Assembly (NCBI RefSeq): GCF_018861905.1
Contig: NZ_JAHLDU010000025.1
Location: 1 to 49,073, forward strand
DNA from: Clostridium sp. DSM 17811
Lineage (GTDB): Bacteria; Bacillota; Clostridia; Clostridiales; Clostridiaceae
Direction of reading: 5' to 3'
DNA: 49,073 nt
Position numbers and translations under genes: made by a program. This document shows, one piece after another, positions 1 through 9,700 of this stretch. Under the pieces are notes generated by a model. It saw nothing but the letters and a program-made list of their open reading frames with translations. It made no database searches and was not told where the DNA came from. How positions within the stretch are numbered: position 1 is the stretch's first letter; each line of letters begins with the position of its first letter.

Positions 1-108
1 TATGGCCTGAAGGTAACACCCGTTCCCATACCGAACACGAAGGTTAAGCTTCAATGCGCCGATGGTACTGCAGGGGTGACCTTGTGGAAGAGTAGGTTGT
101 CGCCAGGT
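1..108 (+). rRNA. rrf: 5S ribosomal RNA, 5' end cut by window edge
   Basis: The sequence carries the conserved bacterial 5S core CCGTTCCCATACCGAACACG and the 3' arm GGAAGAGTAGG followed by CGCCAGG. About ten bases of the 5' strand of helix I lie outside the window. A strong hairpin terminator follows within 10 bases. No tRNA or 23S sequence is visible, so this is the last gene of an rRNA operon lying to the left. Confidence 0.95.
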
Positions 109-112
109 TATT

Positions 113-147
113 AAAAAACACTAAGTTTATCTTAGTGTTTTTATTTT
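113..147. terminator. Bidirectional terminator between 5S rRNA and the DUF11 gene
   Basis: A perfect stem AAACACTAAG/CTTAGTGTTT with a 5-nt loop is flanked by an A-run on the left and TTTTTATTTT on the right. It can end the rRNA operon on the plus strand and the convergent DUF11 gene on the minus strand, where the A-run reads as six T. Confidence 0.9.
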
Positions 148-167
148 GCCCAAATTTAAATGAAAAA

Positions 168-3100
168 TTAATTAGGGTCTATATTTAATACCGTTTTTTC
201 TGGAAATGGAGAAGTTTTAGATCGAGCAGTTATTACAAAATCATATCTTGCCCCAAGTGGTGATGTTATGGGAATAACTGAAGTAATAGTTATGCTTCTC
301 AAAGCAGCTGGTGGAAGGTTCTTCATTATATCTAAATCAGCAGAATAGGGAGTATTTGCGAGGATATCTGCTATTTTGATATTATCTATAGTAAGAGTAT
401 ATGGAATTGATACCGCGTTAATTTTTAAAGTATAATCATCATATCCCCCACCCGTATTTTCAAATAAATTTGTTATAGTGGCTGTATATCCTGGCTGAGT
501 TACTTGGAAGGATGTTGAATCATTTATCTTATTAGATGTTGGTAAAAGTGATGTTCCAGGAGTGAAACTAAAGGTAAGTGCATTGCTTTTCTCACCACTG
601 TAAACTTTTGTGGAGATGTCATTATAGTATTGTACTGCCACAGCTTGCGTTGTAATTGTACTACCTGATTTAAGATTTGGTAAGGGAGATACGGTAAATG
701 AAATCAGACCTGAAATTCCTGGGTCTAAGCGTGGTATTGATACAACTATTTTTTTATTAACGCTGTCATAAGTTGCACTACATAGCAGCGTAGTATTAAT
801 AGAATTAAAGAAAAAATTATTATTTAATGGAATGTCAACTTTACCATTTACAAGAGAAATAGCACTATTATTTAAAAATGTTAAAGTAAACTCCATTATA
901 GAATTAGTATTTATATTTCCATTTTGAGTATATATTATTGAAGTAGTGAGATCTTTTGCACTTAAATTTAAAACTATATTAGGGTGATTTATTGTCACAG
1001 AAAGATTCTTACTTATGGTAATAAAAGCACCGCTTAAATTTTGTTTATATAGAACTTGGTAATTATTTGTCTGAACCGAGGTAGTAGCTCCAATGGTTTT
1101 ATTAGAATTTGTGATTTTGCAAGTTAAAGTATAGGTTATTGTCTTTGCCTCTTTAAGTGCATCTATAAATCCTTCACTTTGAAAAGTCACAGAATTTCCT
1201 GACACAGTTGGAGTTATTACAATACCATTTCTGTAGGCTGGGCCTGTATAACTCTGCCCACCACCTGGCAAGACATCTTTCACAAAAGCATCATAAACCA
1301 AAGTTCCTTGTGGAATGGTCATAGTAATAGTATAGGTAATGCTTGAATTAACTTTGAATAAATAAGAATTATTTAATTTTGTTAGTGTGATAGTGGGTGA
1401 AAGTATAGTGACTGAAGCACTTTTATTTTGATTTGTATATTGATAACTGGTTGGGTCATCTTGCTGTGAGTATGGATTTGTATTTGTTGCTGTTGTTATA
1501 ATAGTAATGCCCGGTGCAAGATTATTATTTATAGTTACATTATAATTTAATGTTAAACTTTGTCCTGGGGCTAATTTATTTATATATAGTTGAACTCCAA
1601 GTGCATCTATATAAGGAGTTTTATAGTTACCTGTCCCAGTAACATTAATAGAATTCTGGTTAATTGTAAACCACTCGGACAAACTATCTGTAAGTTGAAA
1701 GTTGAAAGCATCTGTTTCTGTTCCTAAAGTATTAGTATTTGTTATCTTAACAGTGTAGGAATAGATTTCTCCTGCTTTTATAGATGATGGGTTTGTACCA
1801 GTGACTGATTTTGTTAATTGTATATTGGGAGTTCCTATATTTATCAGTACTTGTGATCTACTACTATAAGCTGACCCCTCAGTATTACTTCCACTAAGTT
1901 TAAATAAATTATTGTTTTGGCTAGGCGATCCTAGTATCTTTATTGGAACTTTAAATGTAATTGTAATTAAAGATTTTCCTGGAATATCTCCATAATTAAA
2001 ACTTACTCCATGAGGATCAGTTAACAGTGGAGTAAGTCCAAAGGGTTTATATCCAGTAAAAGAATATACAATATTATCTATAGGGTCAGCTGACAGTGGG
2101 AAAAAATCATCTAAGAATACTTGCTTTTGTATAGCTATCAAGGTGCTAGCATCGTAGGTTAATCTATATTCTGCTAAATCGCCTGGTGCTAAAGTATTAA
2201 AAGTTTTTGCAACACCGTTTTGGTAGTAGCCCTTTAAAAATATTTTTGTTATTTTACCAATACTTATACTACAACTTGCAGATGCATTATCTGTAACTAC
2301 AATTAAAAGTTGAATTAGAGTTCCAGAAATGTTTGCGATGCTCCTAAAGCTATCAAATGCAACCACGGGTAATGGTATAGTGCCACTTAATTTATATCTA
2401 TAATAACTATCTACTTTAGCATTTATTATTACAGTAGCTTGAGAGTTGTTTACAGCTAAGGGGAAATTATAAATCAATTCAAAACCCTTAAGAGTAGGGT
2501 TCTCTAATGCAGATGTAGGTGGCGTAGAACTAGATACATAGCTAATTCCATCTGGTAGTAGATAATTGACTACAATATTTTTAATATCATAATATTGACA
2601 TACAGAATATACATAGGTATATTGTAAACTTTGTTGTACATCCGTTGTAACTTTATTTACGGAAGTTGTAATAATTAGGTCCATAGCATTAAAACTAACA
2701 TCATTACTTACACTATCTTCTATAGAAAGCATGGTAATAAGAAGTTTAAATGTGGTTCCATGATATATTAAATTTCCTGTATTATCATTATATTTATTCC
2801 ATACCGCATAATTAAAATTTACTATAGTATTACTACTTAATGATAATACTATTCCACCAAAGTAAACTTGAGTATATAATTTATTATTAATAAGCACAGT
2901 ACTAATAGTAGGATTTCTAAAAAGACTAGCATCAGTACCAGATGTAGATATATTACCAATATACCTTATTCCATCTGGAAGAAGTATAGTTACATTTACT
3001 AGTGATGTGCTAATAGTATTATTAGTTAAATTGCAGCTAGCAGTATATACCTTAGTGTAGTCATTTAATAATATAGAAGTTCCTGCCCCTTTTAGTACTT

Positions 3101-3575
3101 TTGAAGGAGTTGTAATTGTGCTATAAAATCTTACTGATTTAAAGCTCATTACAACACCACTTGTAATCTTTTGATTTCCAATATCATAAATTCCCCTTGG
3201 CATAGTATCTACCTTACAATTTATAATAAATCCATTAAAAATATAGCCAAAAGGAATAGTTGTGCCATTTATAAATTTTGTTCCTGATTTTACCGTTACA
3301 TTAAAAGTATAATTAACTTCTAATGGTGCTAAATCTTTTAAATTTACCCAAGAATAAGAAAATCCACCATCGGGATTTTTTACTGAGGATGTGATGCTTT
3401 GAGATGCAGTACTAACTGTTAATCCATCTGGTGTAGTTATAAATATAGTTAAATTATATAGTTTCATGCTTGTACTAAGATTTTTAATACTTATTGTAAA
3501 AGTAGTTGTCCCACCTAAAATTAGTGGAATGTTTACTGATTTATCTACAGTAACATTTAATATATCAGAGGCCAT
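168..3575 (-). CDS. DUF11/Ig-like repeat surface protein, 1135 aa
   Basis: This long, Thr/Asn/Ser-rich, almost entirely beta-type protein is made of degenerate Ig-like repeats of the DUF11 (TIGR01451) kind. Recognisable repeat starts include IQLTKSVTGTNP near residue 585, preceded and followed by weaker copies with the N-L-APG-solvent-strand pattern (KLAPGQSLTLNYNVTI). There is no N-terminal signal peptide, no transmembrane helix and no LPXTG motif, so normal Sec/sortase display is unlikely. The start is a good ATG with AAGGAGAG 6 bases upstream on the minus strand. The gene is divergent from the giant DUF11 gene and has its own sigma-K-like promoter candidate. DUF11 repeats are known structural building blocks of surface proteins. 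A role as a spore-surface fibre is inferred from the neighbourhood only. Confidence 0.8.
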   Translation of the reverse strand: MASDILNVTVDKSVNIPLILGGTTTFTISIKNLSTSMKLYNLTIFITTPDGLTVSTASQSITSSVKNPDGGFSYSWVNLKDLAPLEVNYTFNVTVKSGTKFINGTTIPFGYIFNGFIINCKVDTMPRGIYDIGNQKITSGVVMSFKSVRFYSTITTPSKVLKGAGTSILLNDYTKVYTASCNLTNNTISTSLVNVTILLPDGIRYIGNISTSGTDASLFRNPTISTVLINNKLYTQVYFGGIVLSLSSNTIVNFNYAVWNKYNDNTGNLIYHGTTFKLLITMLSIEDSVSNDVSFNAMDLIITTSVNKVTTDVQQSLQYTYVYSVCQYYDIKNIVVNYLLPDGISYVSSSTPPTSALENPTLKGFELIYNFPLAVNNSQATVIINAKVDSYYRYKLSGTIPLPVVAFDSFRSIANISGTLIQLLIVVTDNASASCSISIGKITKIFLKGYYQNGVAKTFNTLAPGDLAEYRLTYDASTLIAIQKQVFLDDFFPLSADPIDNIVYSFTGYKPFGLTPLLTDPHGVSFNYGDIPGKSLITITFKVPIKILGSPSQNNNLFKLSGSNTEGSAYSSRSQVLINIGTPNIQLTKSVTGTNPSSIKAGEIYSYTVKITNTNTLGTETDAFNFQLTDSLSEWFTINQNSINVTGTGNYKTPYIDALGVQLYINKLAPGQSLTLNYNVTINNNLAPGITIITTATNTNPYSQQDDPTSYQYTNQNKSASVTILSPTITLTKLNNSYLFKVNSSITYTITMTIPQGTLVYDAFVKDVLPGGGQSYTGPAYRNGIVITPTVSGNSVTFQSEGFIDALKEAKTITYTLTCKITNSNKTIGATTSVQTNNYQVLYKQNLSGAFITISKNLSVTINHPNIVLNLSAKDLTTSIIYTQNGNINTNSIMEFTLTFLNNSAISLVNGKVDIPLNNNFFFNSINTTLLCSATYDSVNKKIVVSIPRLDPGISGLISFTVSPLPNLKSGSTITTQAVAVQYYNDISTKVYSGEKSNALTFSFTPGTSLLPTSNKINDSTSFQVTQPGYTATITNLFENTGGGYDDYTLKINAVSIPYTLTIDNIKIADILANTPYSADLDIMKNLPPAALRSITITSVIPITSPLGARYDFVITARSKTSPFPEKTVLNIDPN

Positions 3576-3615
3576 AATATCTCTCCTTAATTTTTGAATA
3601 AGTTTTGATTACAAT

Positions 3616-3642
3616 TAATATATTCTCATTCTTAATTACTGT
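3616..3642 (-). promoter_or_regulatory. Sigma-K-like promoter candidate for the minus-strand DUF11 gene
   Basis: On the minus strand an AC dinucleotide is followed after exactly 16 bases by AATATATTA. The Bacillus sigma-K consensus is AC, 16-17 bases, CATANNNTA, so this has one mismatch (C to A). It lies about 40 bases upstream of the ATG. The match is modest and depends on the same pattern recurring before neighbouring genes. Confidence 0.4.
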
Positions 3643-3663
3643 TCACATTTAGCTTAAATTGTA

Positions 3664-3690
3664 ACCATATATCATAGATCTCATAACCTA
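3664..3690 (+). promoter_or_regulatory. Sigma-K-like promoter for the giant DUF11 gene
   Basis: AC at 3664-3665 is followed by 16 bases and an exact CATANNNTA match (CATAACCTA, 3682-3690). The predicted transcription start near 3697 lies inside the palindrome at 3683-3727, so the -10 element overlaps the left arm of that palindrome. Confidence 0.55.
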
Positions 3691-3727
3691 ATATGGAGTA
3701 AGTACGAATTACTCAATATTAGGTTAT
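3683..3727. repeat. 45-bp palindrome between the divergent DUF11 genes
   Basis: The outer arms ATAACCTAATAT (3683-3694) and ATATTAGGTTAT (3716-3727) are perfectly complementary. After one mismatched pair, inner arms GAGTAA and TTACTC continue the stem around a 7-nt loop. No T-run follows on either strand, so it is not a typical terminator. It overlaps the -10 box of the plus-strand promoter and could be an operator. The inner hairpin (3696-3714) would sit at the very 5' end of the giant gene's mRNA. Confidence 0.75.
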
Positions 3728-3772
3728 CATCACGTATAAACTCCGATGATGATATCAAGGAGGTCAATAAAA

Positions 3773-6700
3773 TTGTCACTAATTAATCGTTTTTCAGCCA
3801 TTGATAAGGCCATTATAAACGCTACTGGCAATAGTCTAGTGATTTGTGGTGATTCAACAACTATAGATGATAACACATCTGATATGATAACAGTCGCTGG
3901 CAGTACTACAAGAAATTGGGCAGCAGCTGGTAGTAATGGGACTATAAATATTCTGGGAGATAGCACAATACTTTATGCAGAATTAATATGGTATTCCACT
4001 GTTAGATCTGATGTTCCAGGGTCATTAGATGTTAGAAGTATTCAAGATAACCCTATAACATTAACTACGCCTCTGGGAATAAATCAGATTTCTCCACAAA
4101 ATACTGAGAGTTATACAGATGCATCCGGTAATATTGATAGATTTAGAAGTACAGATGTAACAAATATAATTAAGGCATCTTTAGGGGGAACCTATACTGT
4201 CTCAGCTGTTCCTACTAGTTTGCCGCAAGCGGGGTTATCATCTACTAGAGCTGGGTGGACATTAACCGTAATTTATCGAAATGACGTTTTTGTTCCAAAA
4301 AAAATAATCTTTTTATCTGGAATAGGGCCTGCTACTAACACCACCCCATTTCAAACAACAATTACAGGATTTGCTACTTCTAGCGATGAAACTGATTTAA
4401 AGGGTAACATTATTTTTGCTTGTGCAAATGGACAGCCTCTTAATGGAGTAGAAACTTTAAAAACTGGTCCGTCTTTTGCAAATTTGACAGTAGAGGGAAA
4501 TCCTGTAGGTGAACCGAATCCCAATCCAGGAACTTCCCCAAACAATCCTTATAATAGCTTTTTTCCTGGGCAAATTAATATCTGTAATCCAATAGATGCT
4601 AATGTAGGCCTTATTAATATTAGTGGTACAAATGGTAATAAGAATCATGATGGTTTTGTTCCTACTCAAGTTACAGGAGGAAGAAATAAGTGGGATCTAA
4701 CAAATATAAACTTTAGTAATTCTTTGGTTACAAATCAGAATCAGTTAGCGGTGCAGTTAACTGAAAGTGGAACTATTGATGGTGTTATGATTGTAGAGAC
4801 TGGTACTTCTGTAAATGCAATAGCTCCAGATATAATAGTAGATTTTAATATTTATGACCCAGATGGAAAAAGCACAAGTAAAGTCCAAGTTGGAGAGCAA
4901 TTAATATATTCAGTGAAAATAAGTAATAGTGGTAAAAGTTCTGCGAATAACTTTATTTTATCTACTATATTAGATCCTTCTTGTTCTTATATTCCAAATT
5001 CTTTTACGGTAAATGGTGTAGTAAGTCCAGGAGCGGATATAACAAGTGGTGTTAACATTGGTACCATTGATCCAACTGGAGTTGCAAATGTTTTTTTTGC
5101 AGTAAGAGTTAACTCTCTTCCTGTGAGTAAAACTGTAAAGGGATATGTAGATTATAATTATTCATTTATATCTGGCTCAGGATCACCGACTACAACAAAT
5201 TATGGAACAACAAAAGTTATAACTATAGATGTAATTTCAGCAACAATCTCCGTAGTAAAAACCTCTTCTACTCAAACTGCTTTAGTTGGAGATAGGATAA
5301 ATTATACTATTGATGTAAAAAATACTGGCACGGTCCCAGTAACAAGTGTTTTATTTCAAGATATTATAAGTAAGTATAGCTCTTTTGTTACAGGGACTGT
5401 ATCTATAGATGGAATATCAGAACCAACCTTAGATCCTAACAGCGGATTTTCACTTTCTGATATACCTGTTAGTGGTTCTATAAGAATAATATTTTCTGTA
5501 GATATTTTATCATTACCACCATCAACAATAGTGGATAATTCAACTAGAGTTACATTTACTACTATTAATCCTGCTTTTCCGTTCCCTATAACGAGAACTA
5601 TATTCAGTAATATACTACCAATACAAATACAATTTACAGATATTGTTGCTACAAGATGTACTAGTAATGATTACCCTAAGGTAGGTGAAACTGTTACCTA
5701 CAATTTAAATTTAACCAATATAGGTAATATAACGGCTACAAATGTAAATGTAATTGAACCACCTGTTTATGGTCAAATGTTTGTAACTGGAACAGTTACG
5801 ATAGATGGTGTACCAAAACCTACTTTAAATCCTTTTACTGGCTTTGTTATAAATTCAATTCCGCCACAACAATCAACTGATATCCAGTATCAAATGTTAG
5901 TGAACGCTATAAATCCCAACAAAGTTATAGAAAATACTGCTAACGTGCCATTTAGATATCAAGTTCAACCAGGCTCACCAGAGATTGATTCAGAAATAAA
6001 TTCTAATACAGTAACTACAATAGCAAACTTTGTAAAAGTAGACCTTATTGAAACAGTTGATAAACCTTATGCTACCATAGGGGACATTTTATATTACTCA
6101 GTGGCGATAACTAATTCAGGAAATATAGATGCTTTTAATACTATATTTTTATCTGGAATACAAAATGGAACCTCTTTTATCCCAAATAGTGTTGCTATTA
6201 ATGGAGTTATACAACCTGGGTTTAACCCAAATGTTGGGTTTAGCGTGGGAACAATATGTTTTGGCAACACAAGTGTAGTAACTTATAAAGCTCTGGTTAA
6301 TAGTGTTCCGATTCCTAATGTTGTTCTTAACTTTGCACAGCTTGTTTATTCCTTTAGGCCAGATCCAAATGGCGTTAGTATTACTACAACAGCAACAGGT
6401 AATACAGTACAAACTATAATTAATGCTCTGAGCTATACTTTTACAAAAACTGTAGATAAAGATTATGCAGTAGTTGGGGATTTCATGTCTTACTCTACAT
6501 TTATTGTAAATACAGGCACTGTAACGTTAAGAAATGTTAAATTTGGAGATGATTTGTCTTCCTTTTTAACCTTCTATCCACAAACAGTTTTTATAAATGG
6601 AATTAATTACCCAGGTTATGACGTTAGAACCGGTTTTATTATTGGTGATCTAAATCCGGGAGATACTGCTAGAATATCATTTGGGGTAAGCGTAAATGCA

Positions 6701-9700
6701 GTACCGCCTTCAGGATTTATAGCAAATACAGCAGATATGGTTTACACCTATCAGTTAAGTCCGAGTGGAGAAGTTATAACAGAAAGTGCAAAATCAAATG
6801 AAGTTAGAACCAATATTGTCAACGGAAATTTAAGGATTACAAAATCGGTAAATAGAAATTTTGCTACCATTGGTGATACTTTAACTTATTCTTTTAATGT
6901 ATCCAATATTGGTAATGTAACAGCTACAAATACAAACTTTTTTGATGTTATTCCTATAGGGTCTAGTTTTATACCAGGTACGGTTATAATAAATGGTTTG
7001 CCAAAACCAACCTATAATCCAGAGCTTGGATTTACTTTAGGATCACTTACAGCAGGGCAGGTAGTTTCTTTAAGCTTTAATACACTAGTAAATTTTGTAC
7101 CATCACCTAATACTCTTATAAATAACGGTTCTGTAATATTTGATTATCTATTTAACCCTCTAGCACCACCAATAAGCAAAACAATAACTAGTAATAATGT
7201 TACTACAGTGGTAAATGTTGCTACAGTAACTTTCACAAAAGCAGTAGATAAATTATATGCAACGATCGGTGACGTATTAACCTACACTTTTCAAGCTACT
7301 AATACAGGTACTGTGGATTTAAATAATGTTATATTTAAAGATATAATTCCAGTTGCTGCTACATTTAATACAAACTCTGTTGTGATTGATAATGTTTCAA
7401 AACCTGGACTTGATCCCAATACTGGTTTTAGCGTAGATAGTATCCCCCCTAGTGGAGAAAGAGTTATAACCTTTAAGGTTACTGTAGTTAGTCTCCCAAT
7501 TCCTAACACTATAATTAATAGTGGTACACTATCCTACAGTTATAAGATTAACCCAAGTGGAACAGAGTTTATAGGGAATATAACAAGTAATACTGTAACA
7601 ACCACAATAAATAATGTTACTGTTACAAATACCAAAACTGTAGATAAACTATATGCAACGGTTGGTGATACTTTAACCTATACTTCAGTTATAAAAAACA
7701 CGGGTAATATTTTTTTGATAAATACACTTTTTACAGATTTAACCAGGCTTAATACTACTTTCATATTAGGGTCTGTAAAGATTAATGGTCAAGCTCAAGC
7801 AAATTTCAATCCAAATACAGGGTTCACACTTGGAACTATAATTCCAAATCAATCAGTTTCTGTAGAATTTAATGTAACAGTTAGTAGTGTCCCACCTGCT
7901 GGTTTTGTAACAAATAATTCACTCCTAAATTACGAGTATAATATAGACCCATCAGGAGTCATAATTTTTGGTAATATAACAAGTAATACTGTAACCACCT
8001 TTATTAATTTAGGAAATTTAACTATAACTAAAGCTGCTAACAGAACATTTGCAAGAATAACAGATGTTATAAAATACAATTTCATAATAACTAATACAGG
8101 AAATACAGTGCTACAAAATATGTCTTTTATAGATATTATTCAAGCCGAATCATCATTTAATACAGGTACTGTGTTTGTAAATGGAGTTAATCAGACATTA
8201 TTTAACCCCAATACTGGTTTTTTATTAAGTGATATAGGAATTGGTCAATTTACAACTATAGAATTTACAGTTACGGTAAACTCAATACCAACTAGTGGAA
8301 CCCTTTTAAATACTGGTTCTGCAACATTCTCATACTACGTTGATCCTTTAGGTACCCCGACAACAAAAACAATAACTTCTAATCAAACCACAGTTAATGT
8401 TAATGATACTATTGTTTCTGCTACTAAGGCAGTAGATAAAGCTACAGCAAAAATTGGAGATATATTAAATTACTCTTTTATTCTTAGAAACGAAGGTAAT
8501 ACGCCTGCTCTAAGTGTATTTTTTACAGATTTACTAAATAGTAATATTTTATTTAATACAGGCTCAGTAATCATTAACGGAACTCCTAGCCCACTTGCTA
8601 ATCCGAACCTAGGATTTTCATTACCCGATTTAGTGGCACTTGGAACTACTACGGTTTCTTTTAACGCAACTGTTCTAACAAGGCCAACTAATAACGTTGT
8701 ACCCAATTTTGCAACTATAGATTATCAATATAGAATCGATCCACAACAACCATTAATTCCAGTAACTATAACTACTAATACCGTTTTAACCTATATTGCT
8801 ACTGGTGAAATCACTGTAACAAAATCTGCAAATAAAGCATATTCAACTGTTAACGACACCATAGAATATACAGTTAGCATAAAAAATACAGGTTCTGTTA
8901 ATGCAACAAATATGTCGTTCAAAGATTTAGTCCCAGGTAGTACTTCATTTATTACTGGATCGGTTATAGTAAATGGTGTAATACAAAACACTTACGATCC
9001 AAATGTAGGTTTTCCATTACCTGATTTAATTCCAAATGCAATAAACCTAGTTAGTTTTGCTATAAGGGTGGATTCATTACCAATAAGTGGAACTATCATT
9101 AACACTGCTGCAGTAACTTTTAGTTATCAGCTTACCCCAACAGATCCAACAGTAACTATAACTACTAACTCTAACAGTGTAACTACCTTTATTAATTTAG
9201 GAAAGCTTGTTATTACTAAATCTGTTGATAAAGCTTATGCTACCCTTGAAGATATATTGGCCTATACGATAACACTTCAGAATGTAGGTAGTGTAACAAC
9301 TTCAAATATTTTCTTTCAAGATATTATACAGGCAAATGCATTATTTAACAGCGGATCTGTGGTTATAAATGGTGTAAGTAGTCCAACTTTAAATCCTAAC
9401 ACGGGATTTAGTCTTGAAGATATAGCAAAAGCTATAGTAACTACTGTTTCATTTACTGTAACAGTAAAATCTGTTCCGTTAAATTCGATTATTTATAACA
9501 CTGCAAATGCGACTTATAGTTACTATGTTAATCCTAGCGACCCATTAATAAACGTATCAGCCCAAAGCAACACTGTTGCAACCCAAATAAACTTAGGCAA
9601 ACTCACAGTTACTAAAGCCGTAAGTTTAGCCTATGCAACGCCAGGTGATACTTTAGATTATTCTGTTAATGTAGTAAATTCAGGAAATGTCCCGGTAGCA

